Shown here piece after piece: positions 1 to 8,937 of a DNA stretch of 64,000 nucleotides. Source of the stretch: JAVBSX01 sp051660685 (GTDB lineage: Bacteria; Planctomycetota; Planctomycetia; Pirellulales; Thermoguttaceae); NCBI GenBank assembly GCA_051660685.1, contig JBOFQB010000068.1, positions 1 to 64,000 on the forward strand, given 5' to 3'. The position numbers and the translations under genes were made by a program. Within the stretch, counting starts at the first letter, position 1; each line of letters begins with the position of its first letter. The notes under the pieces were generated by a model, which was given only the letters and a program-made list of their open reading frames with translations, searched no databases and was not told where the DNA came from.

Positions 1-1269
1 GAAGCGATTCAGTCGGGCAAAAAAATTCTTGTGCTGATGAATCCCCCTTATGCTGAAGCGGGCAAGGGGATTACATCGGGCAATAAAATCGGGGTTGCCA
101 AAACCCGATTTGCGGCAAAAGGAGGAATGATTGGATATGGAAAAGCAAGCAACGAACTTTTTACACAATTTCTGGCCCGCATCGCCAAAGAAATTCCCAA
201 AGCAACGGTTGCGACTTTCAGTACGTTAAAATACGTCAATGCTCCGAATTTTGAAGAGTTTCGTAATAAATGGAACGCGAAATATCTTGGCGGGTTTGTC
301 GTTCACAGCAAAGCGTTTGACGGATTGAAAGGGGATTTTCCGATTGGTTTTTTGATTTGGCAGACGAACCAAAAAGCTAGAATTAAAACGCCTATTACGG
401 AAATTCCGGTTGGTGTGGTCGACAAAAACGCCAATCCAATTGGCGAAAAATGGTTTTACAATTTGTCTGCCGAGACTCTCTTGAACAAATGGGTGATCCG
501 TCCTCGTGCAAATCAAGAAGAAGTTGTTCCGTTAAAAAATGCGGTCTCTGTCACAACCGCTAAAAACACCGTAACACTTTCTAAATGGAGTGATGAGGCA
601 ATTGCGTATTTCTTTTGTGATTCCAACGATTTTCAGAACGCTTCACAATCAACCGTTGTTTTTTCATCGACCTACTTTAAGGGACATGGATTTTATATTA
701 CAGAAAAAAATCTTTGGCAAGCGGCGATTGTTTTTACCGTTCGGCGTATCATTAAGCACACTTGGCAGAATGACCGCGATCAATTTTTGCAACCGACTGG
801 AAAATTGACGAATGAATTTAAGAACGACTGTTTAATTTGGATGTTGTTTAACGGGAGCAATTTAACAGCGTCGGCGAATGATTTGGAGTGGAACGGCAGA
901 AAATGGAGCATTGTGAACCATTTTATTCCATACAGTGAAACCGTGGTTGACGCAACGGGGCGATTTGAGTCCGACTTTATGATTCGGTATATGTCGGACA
1001 AAAAGTTTTCACGTCAATCGCAAGCGGTTTTGAATACCGGACAGGATTTATGGAAAGCGTATTTTTCGCAAAATGATCCTAAAGCGTTGCGAGATAAATA
1101 CATGCTTAACCGGCCGGATGTTGGGTTTTACCAAATTCGGAGTGTGCTGAAGGAGCGTAACGAAAGCGGCGATTATCCGGTTGTGAGTTTTGCGGCGTTT
1201 GAAAAGGCATACAATGCTTTGACCGAAAAACTCCGTCCGCAAGTGTACGAATTTGGCTTTTTGAGATAA
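1..1269 (+). CDS. Adenine-type DNA methyltransferase, 5' truncated by the window edge
   Basis: The reading frame is open from base 1, so the true start lies upstream; 422 residues are visible, ending at TAA 1267-1269. Visible residues 14-17 are NPPY, preceded by the hydrophobic strand ILVLM. This is motif IV of N6-adenine DNA methyltransferases, which flips and methylates the target adenine using SAM. The long region after it has no nuclease motif I recognise and may be the target-recognition part, as in type I HsdM-like or type IIG enzymes. The SAM-binding motif I (FxGxG) must be upstream. Nothing downstream looks like a specificity or restriction subunit. A solitary or phage-like methyltransferase is the alternative. 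The family call is firm; the system type is open. Confidence 0.8.
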   Translation, partial: EAIQSGKKILVLMNPPYAEAGKGITSGNKIGVAKTRFAAKGGMIGYGKASNELFTQFLARIAKEIPKATVATFSTLKYVNAPNFEEFRNKWNAKYLGGFVVHSKAFDGLKGDFPIGFLIWQTNQKARIKTPITEIPVGVVDKNANPIGEKWFYNLSAETLLNKWVIRPRANQEEVVPLKNAVSVTTAKNTVTLSKWSDEAIAYFFCDSNDFQNASQSTVVFSSTYFKGHGFYITEKNLWQAAIVFTVRRIIKHTWQNDRDQFLQPTGKLTNEFKNDCLIWMLFNGSNLTASANDLEWNGRKWSIVNHFIPYSETVVDATGRFESDFMIRYMSDKKFSRQSQAVLNTGQDLWKAYFSQNDPKALRDKYMLNRPDVGFYQIRSVLKERNESGDYPVVSFAAFEKAYNALTEKLRPQVYEFGFLR

Positions 1270-1352
1270 CGAAAACCCGGGAAGAAGAGAACAGTAATGT
1301 TGATTGGGATGTCTCTTGCAGAGATGCAAGGGACGCAAAGATTTGCAAACGG

Positions 1353-2507
1353 TCACAACGTCCGGGATCGACTTTTCCGATTGGATCGCCGGGACGAACG
1401 ACTTCCTCGACGGTTTTTACGCCGGGTCGTTGTGTCCCGTTCGGAATCTTCACCCTCGTCAAAAAAGGTGTCATCCCCCTCTTCTCCGTCCTCCTCCTCA
1501 TTTTCTTCGTCAACATCATCGTCTGCATAATCCCAGTATTCTCTATACTCCCCCTCATCCTCTCTCTCCCTTTCGTAAGAAAAATCATCCTCTTCCTCCT
1601 CATCTGACTCCTTGTAGACCGCTTCGTCCTCAACCGGCTTCATCGCGGTATTTAACGACGATTTGCTTGATTGATGTGAGGGATGAACAATCTGGACTTC
1701 TCGGGTTTTGTTAGACCGTTTCCGCGAACGAGTCGTTTTGTTCGACACGATGTCTTTGGACAGAGATGAAACAGAAGATAAGGCCGTTGTCGTTTCTTTG
1801 CTGTTGAACATTGTGGTTTTCCCTGTTGCTCCACGTTTCGCTTCTCTTGCCAAATGTCGGACATACAGTGCAAAAGAAAAAAAGAGGAACATATTTCCTG
1901 TCATTTGCAAACCACTTTGCGACATCAAATCGTATTCTGCGGATTGGGGCAGAGAGAACAACTTCAAGTCCATACAGACATAGAGGATGTGACAGATGGA
2001 GCCGACAAAAAAGGCGTTGCAGGAAGGGAGATAGTGACGCATTTCGACGAGGAGACGGGAACCGATCATGCCGAACACGACGGTGTAGAGCGAAATCCAC
2101 CATATCTGCCCCTCTCCATACAAAGGGGTTCCACTCAGTCTGACCCCAATATCACTGATTAAATCACGAATTCGGCAAACGGAATCAACACTGAGGTAAA
2201 GACAGGCGAACGCCCCCCAAATCCAAATATCACTCGAATAATTGTGATTCTTTCCTTGCGAACGTCCCATAAAAAAGGCGAGCAGACAGACGATGCTGCT
2301 CAATGTCCAGAGATTGGCTGAAAACCATTCCGACAGATTTCCGCCCGCTCTGAAGTCAAATGCGGCAATTTCACTGACCCCCAAAAATCGGGCGCAAACC
2401 GGCATGATGTAATGCAGGTATTCCAGCATTGCAATCCCGCCTGAACAGAGGACAAACAGCAGGAAGTAGGGAAAAAGTTTTTTGGGGACCAGATCAAACA
2501 GGGACAT
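1353..2507 (-). CDS. Six-helix membrane protein with a long acidic/basic disordered tail
   Basis: Unrecognised protein of 384 residues from the ATG at 2507 (MSLFDLVPKK). An upstream extension to 2576 is open but adds a non-membrane leader with no ribosome site. About six hydrophobic segments fill the first 240 residues. The rest is low complexity: a Ser/Lys/Arg stretch, then about 60 residues dominated by Glu and Asp, then a final stretch of about 25 residues rich in Arg, Ser and Lys. Such a polyampholyte tail would be disordered and cytoplasmic if the topology is N-in with six helices. It faces away from the lipoprotein gene at 2852 and shares its spacer. No function is assigned. Confidence 0.72.
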   Translation of the reverse strand: MSLFDLVPKKLFPYFLLFVLCSGGIAMLEYLHYIMPVCARFLGVSEIAAFDFRAGGNLSEWFSANLWTLSSIVCLLAFFMGRSQGKNHNYSSDIWIWGAFACLYLSVDSVCRIRDLISDIGVRLSGTPLYGEGQIWWISLYTVVFGMIGSRLLVEMRHYLPSCNAFFVGSICHILYVCMDLKLFSLPQSAEYDLMSQSGLQMTGNMFLFFSFALYVRHLAREAKRGATGKTTMFNSKETTTALSSVSSLSKDIVSNKTTRSRKRSNKTREVQIVHPSHQSSKSSLNTAMKPVEDEAVYKESDEEEEDDFSYEREREDEGEYREYWDYADDDVDEENEEEDGEEGDDTFFDEGEDSERDTTTRRKNRRGSRSSRRSNRKSRSRTL

Positions 2508-2851
2508 GGTATTTGGACTGGGGCAGCGAGAGTGAAAAGACGTCTTGACCTGAGATGTAATAATACCTATTCTCACGTCCTCACTTTATTTGTCGGTCAT
2601 TCTCCCGTTTTTTTTTTCGTTCTCTCCTTTTTTTCGATTGTTCCAAATTTTTCCATTTTCCCAATCTGCCCTAATATCTCAATTGCCTCAATTGTTCCTG
2701 TTATTCCCCCTTTTTTCTACCAAATCAATTGCCCCATTTTTCCTGTTTATTCCATTTTGTTAATTTGTTCCATTTCACAAACTGATCTATTATCTCAATT
2801 CTCCCATTCTTCCCTTTTTTCTGCTGTTTCCTATTTTCACACATCTCAATA
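2508..2851. other. Pyrimidine-rich divergent spacer
   Basis: This 344-bp spacer lies between two divergent genes. From about 2580 to 2850 the plus strand is strikingly rich in T and C, with runs of T and loosely repeated words such as CAATTG, TTCC and ATCTCAAT. No open frame here has coding character. It should hold the promoters of both neighbours, but I cannot pick a convincing -35/-10 pair in such biased sequence. Confidence 0.5.
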
Positions 2852-4006
2852 ATGTCAAATTTTCAGAATCATACACCTGTTAACATAGGGCAAAGAATTT
2901 GGATTCTCCCCCTCTTGTTGTTGGTGTTGACTTCAGGATGTGCGGGCATTTTTCGGGGGAATCAGTTCGTCGGCAATCGATCTCTCTTTCGGACATTGGA
3001 AAATGAAAATGAGGAGAAAAACGCAATCAGTCTCATTCGGGTTTCTCCAGATGGAACGGTTTTGGCAGTTGGATATGCCCCGCCAGAATCAACAACGGAC
3101 GGTCCGACGCAGAAGGATCGCGGAATCCCCTTGTTGACACAAACCGTCAAAATCTGGTCCTTTGCCGAGAATCAACCCAAACTGTTGGGTGTCCGGGAGT
3201 TGTCCCAACCAAACCGGCTGAAAATGGAGTTCCAACCGGACGGAAAAATGCTCGTTCTCGCCGAAGAAACCGGGTTGTCCCTGCTTGACCCAACCGACCC
3301 CGAATCAATCCGTTCGGCCCCGTTCCGACCTTTGCCCGAACAAAAAGTCCGTTTTTTATCCCGAAATGGAAAATGGATCGTTACAATCTCTCCTCAAGGA
3401 ATCTGGACCGTTCTCGATGTCCGAACATTAGAACGCCGAATCACCTTACCTGAAGAAATCAATCAGGTTTTATCGGTTTCTTCCTCAGGAAAATTGATCG
3501 CCGTTCGTCAAAAACAGAGCAGTTCTTCCCCAACAATAGGACCTGTTTCTATATGGGATATTTCCGAGAATCGACGAACCGGGGGAACGTTGAGCAAATT
3601 ATCCGAAATTCCCGCCGATTTTGAGGTTGGGCCCGAATTATGTCAGTTCACGCCCGACGAAAACTCGTTCGTTCTTGCCGATCAAAGTGATGATCTGCAA
3701 GTTTGGAACGTCCGAACCGGAAAAACGACGTCGAAATTGGGACATCATGCTCGGATTCGTCAATTCGATTTTGCTTTGCACTCCTACGGAAACCGTTTGG
3801 CGGTCGACACGTTCGAGAAGAAGACAACGCTGCAACTTTGGAGCAAGACGGAAGACGGAAATGGAACATGGGATTGTCGTCAACTCAAACAAGAAAAATC
3901 GCAGCAATTGGCAACAATCACTGCGATTTCGTTTAATCGAGACGGAAGTACCCTTTATGCGGGTGATTCGCAAGGGAATCTCGAACTCTGGAAGATCACG
4001 GAATAG
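2852..4006 (+). CDS. WD40/YVTN-like beta-propeller lipoprotein
   Basis: 384 residues. The N-terminus has a hydrophobic stretch ending in the lipobox LTSGC near residue 30, so it is probably a lipid-anchored envelope protein. The body carries WD40-like blade pieces: ISLIRVSPDGTVLAVGY, VKIWSF, LQVWNVRTGKTTSKLGHHARIRQFDF, and a C-terminal blade ISFNRDGSTLYAGDSQGNLELWKI. The blades are diverged, which is common in planctomycete propellers. A scaffold or binding role is likely; no catalytic residues are evident. It converges with the CAP-domain gene at 4025 with only 18 bp between the stops. Confidence 0.82.
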   Translation: MSNFQNHTPVNIGQRIWILPLLLLVLTSGCAGIFRGNQFVGNRSLFRTLENENEEKNAISLIRVSPDGTVLAVGYAPPESTTDGPTQKDRGIPLLTQTVKIWSFAENQPKLLGVRELSQPNRLKMEFQPDGKMLVLAEETGLSLLDPTDPESIRSAPFRPLPEQKVRFLSRNGKWIVTISPQGIWTVLDVRTLERRITLPEEINQVLSVSSSGKLIAVRQKQSSSSPTIGPVSIWDISENRRTGGTLSKLSEIPADFEVGPELCQFTPDENSFVLADQSDDLQVWNVRTGKTTSKLGHHARIRQFDFALHSYGNRLAVDTFEKKTTLQLWSKTEDGNGTWDCRQLKQEKSQQLATITAISFNRDGSTLYAGDSQGNLELWKITE

Positions 4007-4024
4007 GTCAACGAAGAAATGAAA

Positions 4025-4699
4025 TTAACGGACAAATTGTTGACACCAATACATTTGACCGCCTAAAGATTGGTAAGCACCAACCCCAATATGACCATGT
4101 CCGGACGCGAGGAGGTTACTTCGGTGTCCCGACGAATTCATCCAGCTCCTCATTGCTGAACTGCTCGAACGTTGCCCCATTGCAATGTTTTCAGCTGCAC
4201 GAGCGTTTCCATGTCGAAAAATGCCTGAAACCGACATCCAAGCCGCATGTTTTCTCGCGGATAACATGAGATTACGGTCCGGCATAAGCGGTTTGACCCC
4301 TCGTCGGGCCCGCTCCAGATTCGTGATTGCAATCACACTCCGTTCGGCTTTGGTCAAAATGAGACCGTCCACAACAGAAGGTACTTGTTGCAGCATCTCA
4401 ATAAATGGGGCCGACTTAGTGTCAATGTCCTCGCAAATCGGTTGGGCTGGTCGGGCTCCTCGTTGCGTCGAGACATGCACAACCGCCATTTTTTCCGGGT
4501 CAAGCGGGATAATCTGCTGAATCTGGGAACCAACACAATCGAGGACATCCAGTGCTGAACCAATCGTTGTCCCAATTGTTTGGGATACGGTCCTAGAAAT
4601 AAGCCCCAAATCGGCGAGAATCGGCGAATGAGCCGATGATTGTTGACAAGGGACAAGGAAGAGAACGAAAATCATTAAACGTAGTATTGTATTTTTCAT
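4025..4699 (-). CDS. Secreted CAP-domain (SCP/PR1-like) protein
   Basis: 224 residues with an N-terminal signal peptide (about residues 1-23, cleaved after SSA). The C-terminal half, from about residue 118, has the bacterial CAP-domain layout: LERARRGVKPL helix, a His in RKHAAWM, FRHGN, AAENIAMG, then SGHRSNLL and a final YWCQQF strand. In other bacteria these residues line the CAP cavity. The roughly 90 residues between signal and CAP domain are unrecognised. It is predicted to be periplasmic or extracellular. The substrate or partner of bacterial CAP proteins is generally unknown, so no reaction is assigned. Confidence 0.86.
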   Translation of the reverse strand: MKNTILRLMIFVLFLVPCQQSSAHSPILADLGLISRTVSQTIGTTIGSALDVLDCVGSQIQQIIPLDPEKMAVVHVSTQRGARPAQPICEDIDTKSAPFIEMLQQVPSVVDGLILTKAERSVIAITNLERARRGVKPLMPDRNLMLSARKHAAWMSVSGIFRHGNARAAENIAMGQRSSSSAMRSWMNSSGHRSNLLASGHGHIGVGAYQSLGGQMYWCQQFVR

Positions 4700-4901
4700 A
4701 CGAAGCTCCTGAACAAAGTAACAGTGTAAGGGTGATACATGTAAAAATAGACTGTAAGAATATACATTTTAGACAAAAAAGATAAGCTAGACAAGATATA
4801 CCGTCGCTATTTTTGTTAAATTCCGTATATTAGGAAAAACAGGAAGAAAATATACAGAACAAACGGTAATCTAAAGAATTTTTTCCCGTTAAGAGCAACA
4901 G

Positions 4902-4965
4902 TAGGGGATAGGAGATAGGGAATGGGGGGTAGGGTGTAGGGAATAGGGAGGAGGGGGATAGAGGA
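4902..4965 (+). repeat. G-tract array (GGGGATAG type)
   Basis: Imperfect tandem array on the plus strand of units such as GGGGATAGG, GGAATGGGGGGTAGGG and GGGAATAGGG. It has many runs of three or more G separated by 2-5 bases, so it could form G-quadruplex DNA. Unlike most copies in the window it is not next to a stop codon. Confidence 0.75.
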
Positions 4966-4978
4966 AAGATAATTGAAG

Positions 4979-5100
4979 TGATACAACGTATATCCCGCGA
5001 AAAGAAGTTAGAAGATAGGAGGAAAGAAGAGAGATACAGAAAGATAACGGCGTCTCGCGAGTTAATTGGTTCCTTCCCTTTTTTGGGAACAAATTTTTTT
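4979..5100 (+). repeat. Composite REP/purine-rich dispersed element, copy 1
   Basis: It begins with a decayed REP-family half hairpin (GATACAACGTAT then GCGAAAAGAAG), continues as a purine-rich GAAGATAGGAGGAAAGAAG stretch, then the core AAGATAACGGCGTCTCGC and TTGGTTCCTTCCCTTTTTTG. The same order occurs at 40841-40950 and 59873-59990, so this is a defined unit and not random low complexity. Confidence 0.7.
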
Positions 5101-5128
5101 TGCCTCAATTCTCATTTCTCAATTCTTC

Positions 5129-5176
5129 ACCCTATCCCCCAACCCCTATTCCCTATCCCCTACTTCATCCCCTACC
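5129..5176 (-). repeat. C-tract array (reverse of GGGGATAG type)
   Basis: CCCTATCCCCC-type units on the plus strand, the reverse complement of the array at 4902-4965. The two inverted arrays enclose the composite element. Confidence 0.7.
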
Positions 5177-5277
5177 TTAATCGCTACAATCGGACGTTGG
5201 GATGATTTTTTGGTCTGATGTGACGATTCTCCTAATGAAGCGATTGTGAGGAAAGTAGCGTATTTTCCAACAATTTT

Positions 5278-5306
5278 TTGTCATTGCATAAAACTGTGTG
5301 TATTGT
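5278..5306 (+). promoter_or_regulatory. Candidate sigma-70-type promoter for the glgX-like gene
   Basis: TTGTCA at 5278-5283, a 17-bp spacer, and TATTGT at 5301-5306, about 35 bp before the start codon. The match to -35/-10 consensus is good but not perfect. The call is by pattern only. Confidence 0.45.
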
Positions 5307-5341
5307 GATGGTACACATGTAACTTAGAGCGAGATAAGAAC

Positions 5342-7534
5342 GTGAAATTATTCAGCAACATGAACAGTACGTTTCAGCAAATCTTTGACAGGAAGTCTTT
5401 TTTTCCCACTTCCAACCAAGATTACTCAATGGAACGGTTCGGCCAATACGACAGTCCCTCAGTCATGCGGTTCACGCATCCTCTCCCTTACGGGGCGATT
5501 TTGCACGAAAATGGTGTCCAATTCGTCGTCGTCAGCCGAAATGCAACCGCAATGCGGCTTCTCCTCTATGATCGTGTTCAGGATGTCCAACCGGCTGAAA
5601 TTATCCGTTTTGACCCAACAGAGAATCGTTGGGGGGACGTTTGGAGTGTCTTTGTGCCCGGAATCGGCGCAAAACAGCTTTACCATTTTCAGGCAGATGG
5701 TCCTTATGATCCGAAAAACGGACATCGTTTTGACGGTCGGTCTTATTTGATTGACCCTTACGCAAAAGCCCTTGCCGGAAATTTCCTCCCTTCTCCTGAC
5801 GATAAAGTCCGACCTCCCAAATGTGTTGTCATTGACGATGATGATTTTGATTGGTGGAACGACCGACATCTTAGGCGCGATCTGTCCGAATCGGTCATCT
5901 ACGAACTCCATGTCCGGGGTTTTACCAATTCGCGGAACAGTGGAGTCCGCAATCCCGGGACGTATTTAGGGCTGATTGAAAAAATCCCCTATTTGCAGTC
6001 TCTAGGAGTAACCGCTGTTGAACTCATGCCGGTCCATGATTTTCTCGATTCGGCGTTGGACGGGACGAAGGAGCGGATTCACAATTATTGGGGATATGAC
6101 CCGCTTGCTTTTTTTGCCCCACATCGCGGTTATGCAGCTGGAACTGATCCGGGTGCTCAGGTCCGCGAATTCAAGGAAATGGTTCGCGCCTTTCATCAGG
6201 CCGGAATCGAAGTCATTCTCGATGTCGTCTTCAATCATACCTGTGAAGGGAATGAGCATGGACCAACCTTGAGTTTTAAGGGGCTGGAGAATAAAGTCTA
6301 TTACATGTTGGAAAAAGGGGAGCATTACAAAAACTATTCCGGTTGCGGGAATACAGTCAACGGCAATCACCCGATTGTCCGGGAACTCATTTTTAACTGT
6401 TTACGTCATTGGGTTCACAATTACCATATTGACGGGTTCCGTTTTGATTTGGCGTCAATTTTGAGCCGAGATCAAGCTGGAAATCTGTTGGGAAATCCTC
6501 CTTTGATTGAGCAGATTGCCGAAGACCCTCTTCTTTCGGACACGAAGATCATTGCAGAAGCATGGGATGCAGCGGGCGCGTACCAAGTTGGTTCTTTCGG
6601 TTCCGGTTCCAATCGTTGGGCTGAATGGAACGGCAAATACCGTGATGATGTCCGACGTTTTTGGCGAAGTGACCCGTTTATGACCGGGGCGTATGCGACC
6701 CGATTGGCGGGATCGAGCGATCTTTACATGCACAGTGGTCGTGCTCCTTCATGCAGCATTAACTTTATCACCTCGCATGACGGATTTACGATGAATGATT
6801 TGTGTTCGTACAATTTCAAGCACAATCAGGAGAATGGAGAGGACAATCGGGACGGGGACAACAACAATTTCAGTTGTAATTACGGCGCGGAAGGTCCGAC
6901 GAAGAAACCGGAAGTCGAGTCGGTCCGAATCCGGCAAATCAAGAATATGTTCACAACCTTGCTTTTCAGTCAAGGGGTTCCGATGATCGTTGCGGGAGAT
7001 GAAGTCCGACGAACGCAACGGGGCAACAACAATGCGTATTGTCAGGACAATGGTATTTCTTGGTTTGATTGGAGTTTGGTTGCCAAAAATGAGGACTTGT
7101 TCCGTTTTGTTCGGACACTGATTTCTTTTCGGAAAAGTCAGACAACGGTCCGTCAGAAACATTTTTTAACAGGTCAACCGGGACGACCGGGCGCGATACC
7201 GGATATGAGTTGGTTTGGCGCACTTGGCGGAAATGTCAATTGGAATAATGGTATGGAACGTTCGTTGATCTGTTTATTGGGGGGAACGCGAAAAAGCACC
7301 TCGACGAAGGAACCGGCTTTTCATTTGCTGATTTTCAGTCATGCGGGGACTGAACCGAGAGATTTTTATTTCCCGGCTGTCTGCCAGAATTTTGATTGGC
7401 GATTATTTTTGCAAACGGACGCCCAACCGCCGGACGACATTTACCCTGATTTTGACGGTCCGGCCGCAAAGCTCTGTGATCCGGTGATAATGCCCGCTCA
7501 TTCTCTCAGGGTCTACCTCGCCCCTCTCCATTAG
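5342..7534 (+). CDS. glgX: Glycogen debranching enzyme (isoamylase/GlgX type, GH13)
   Basis: 730 residues from a GTG start; an ATG at 5360 (MNSTFQQ) is a possible alternative. The protein hydrolyses alpha-1,6 branches of glycogen. An N-terminal CBM48-like domain (about residues 40-170) precedes the GH13 barrel. The four GH13 regions are visible: DVVFNHT, GFRFDLAS (nucleophile Asp), EAWD (acid/base Glu) and ITSHDGFTMND. AGDEVRRTQRGNNNAYCQDN near residue 560 is typical of GlgX/TreX. Its length is usual for the family. No other glycogen gene is next to it. It converges with the guanylyltransferase gene across a hairpin-repeat cluster. Confidence 0.95.
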   Translation: MKLFSNMNSTFQQIFDRKSFFPTSNQDYSMERFGQYDSPSVMRFTHPLPYGAILHENGVQFVVVSRNATAMRLLLYDRVQDVQPAEIIRFDPTENRWGDVWSVFVPGIGAKQLYHFQADGPYDPKNGHRFDGRSYLIDPYAKALAGNFLPSPDDKVRPPKCVVIDDDDFDWWNDRHLRRDLSESVIYELHVRGFTNSRNSGVRNPGTYLGLIEKIPYLQSLGVTAVELMPVHDFLDSALDGTKERIHNYWGYDPLAFFAPHRGYAAGTDPGAQVREFKEMVRAFHQAGIEVILDVVFNHTCEGNEHGPTLSFKGLENKVYYMLEKGEHYKNYSGCGNTVNGNHPIVRELIFNCLRHWVHNYHIDGFRFDLASILSRDQAGNLLGNPPLIEQIAEDPLLSDTKIIAEAWDAAGAYQVGSFGSGSNRWAEWNGKYRDDVRRFWRSDPFMTGAYATRLAGSSDLYMHSGRAPSCSINFITSHDGFTMNDLCSYNFKHNQENGEDNRDGDNNNFSCNYGAEGPTKKPEVESVRIRQIKNMFTTLLFSQGVPMIVAGDEVRRTQRGNNNAYCQDNGISWFDWSLVAKNEDLFRFVRTLISFRKSQTTVRQKHFLTGQPGRPGAIPDMSWFGALGGNVNWNNGMERSLICLLGGTRKSTSTKEPAFHLLIFSHAGTEPRDFYFPAVCQNFDWRLFLQTDAQPPDDIYPDFDGPAAKLCDPVIMPAHSLRVYLAPLH

Positions 7535-7544
7535 TCGTTGAACC

Positions 7545-7652
7545 GCAGAACGCAGAACAACGTTCTGCGCTCTCCCCCCCGTTTAGTCGCAGAACACCGT
7601 TCTGCGCGTATAAAATTTCATTACGCGCGATACGTTGTATCGCGGCTAAACA
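7545..7652. repeat. REP-like hairpin cluster, family 1 (three stems)
   Basis: Three short hairpins: CGCAGAAC/GTTCTGCG around AAC at 7551-7569, the same arms around ACC at 7588-7606, and CGCGATAC/GTATCGCG around GTT at 7626-7644. GTTTAG precedes the second stem and GCTAAAC follows the third, giving an inverted pair (BIME-like). It sits between convergent genes, where it could also act as a bidirectional terminator or mRNA stabiliser. Confidence 0.85.
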
Positions 7653-7679
7653 TTTGTGTCGCTAACGGAGCTTGTTTTG

Positions 7680-8801
7680 TTATCCTTTTGGTCCCGCCAA
7701 CTCGGCTAATAAAACGGGAATCGCTCCTTCCTGTTCTTTCGGAACAATCAACGTCGTTCTTGCTGTCTGAACAATAATCAGATTATCAACGCCAATCAAC
7801 GCAATCTCCCGATTCGGGTCGGTTGACCTCACCAGATTGTTCCTCGCGTCTTTCGCGTGAAGCACCCCGCCTAGACTCACATTGCCCAACTCATCCTCAC
7901 AATCCGTGTAAACCCGGGCAAGAGAGGACCAAGTGCCGACATCATCCCAGTCAAAATCGGTTTCAATCACAAAAACGTTGGAAGAATGTTCTAGGACAGC
8001 GTAATCAATCGAGATACTTTTCATCTCCTGAAATTCTTTTGCAAGAATCGACGGAAATTGCGGCGAAACGACCTGCTTAGCAATTCGGTCCAACCGTTCC
8101 CCCAAGTCCGGCCCCCAAGTCCTGATTTCCTCCAGAATTGTCCGCGCTTTCCAGATAAAAATCCCGGCATTCCAAAAAAAACGGCCCGACTCGACAAATT
8201 CCGTTGCCCAGTTGAGAACCGGTTTTTCATGGAACTGTTGTACCTGATACATCCGAATCGGCGATTGCCTCTTTTCGCAAACCGAGGATTGTTCCGACAA
8301 CTTTTGCTTCTCCGCGACCGGTTGACCCCGCTCGATATAACCGTAAGCGGTTGAGGGGAATCGCGGTCGAACCCCCAACGTCACTAATCGGTTGGGCGAT
8401 TCTTCAACCTGTTGTCCGGCAAAACGAAGAATACGGCAGAATTCCGATTCCGGTTCAATCCGCTGATCGGACGGAAGAACAATCATTGTTGCATCAGGGT
8501 CATCTCGCAACAGTCGGATTGCGGCCAAACCAATGCAAGGGGCCGTATTTCGGGCAACCGGTTCAAGGAGCAATTGTTGGGGAGAGAGAGTTGGAAACGA
8601 TTCGCGCAAGAGGGGGACAAAGGAATCCCGGGTTGCGAAGAGAACCCGATCTTGGGGAACAATCGAAGAAATCCGTTGGACGGTGTTTGCGATCAGCGTT
8701 TCCTGACCAAAGAGCCGCAAAAACTGTTTCGGTCGGTCCGCTTGACTTTCCGGCCAAAGTCGGCTCCCCGCCCCTCCCGCTAAAACAACCGCATGTAACA
8801 T
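7680..8801 (-). CDS. manC: Mannose-1-phosphate guanylyltransferase
   Basis: 373 residues. It transfers GMP from GTP to mannose-1-phosphate, giving GDP-mannose for surface polysaccharide or glycan synthesis. The nucleotidyltransferase signature is clear at the N-terminus: VVLAGGAGSRLWPES followed by RPKQFL. Further family motifs are EPVARNTAPCIGLAA, VLPSDQ, FHEKP, WNAGIFIWKA and DFDWDDVGTW near residue 290. It has only the transferase domain; the phosphomannose-isomerase domain of bifunctional AlgA/ManC proteins is absent. It lies downstream of the Tat-signal oxidoreductase with a hairpin repeat between, so co-transcription is uncertain. Confidence 0.94.
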   Translation of the reverse strand: MLHAVVLAGGAGSRLWPESQADRPKQFLRLFGQETLIANTVQRISSIVPQDRVLFATRDSFVPLLRESFPTLSPQQLLLEPVARNTAPCIGLAAIRLLRDDPDATMIVLPSDQRIEPESEFCRILRFAGQQVEESPNRLVTLGVRPRFPSTAYGYIERGQPVAEKQKLSEQSSVCEKRQSPIRMYQVQQFHEKPVLNWATEFVESGRFFWNAGIFIWKARTILEEIRTWGPDLGERLDRIAKQVVSPQFPSILAKEFQEMKSISIDYAVLEHSSNVFVIETDFDWDDVGTWSSLARVYTDCEDELGNVSLGGVLHAKDARNNLVRSTDPNREIALIGVDNLIIVQTARTTLIVPKEQEGAIPVLLAELAGPKG

Positions 8802-8826
8802 AATTCGTCGTTTAGTCTCTCCCCCA

Positions 8827-8897
8827 GTTTAGCCGCAGAACAACGTTCTGCGCGTATAAAACTTCTATACGCGCGATACGTTGTATCGCGGCTAAAC
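8827..8897. repeat. REP-like hairpin pair, family 1
   Basis: GTTTAG, then stem CGCAGAAC-AAC-GTTCTGCG, a short linker with GCGTATAAAA, then stem CGCGATAC-GTT-GTATCGCG and GGCTAAAC. This is a complete inverted pair of about 70 bp with two different stem sequences. It lies between two minus-strand genes. Confidence 0.87.
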
Positions 8898-8937
8898 ATG
8901 AGGTCGCTCCTATGGAACTTGTTGAGTCAAAACAAAC

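Larger units (their letters stand above)
4700..5341. other. Repeat-filled divergent spacer
   Basis: 642 bp between the CAP-domain gene and the divergent glgX-like gene, with no credible coding region. It holds an AT-rich part (4700-4900) that should carry the minus-strand promoter, a G-tract array, a composite REP/purine-rich element, a C-tract array and the candidate glgX promoter. These are listed separately. Confidence 0.7.

Noticed and set aside
8351..8803. Gene on the plus strand opposite manC
   Set aside because: Long open frames antisense to manC arise from its codon use; the manC product has all family motifs and the antisense product has none.
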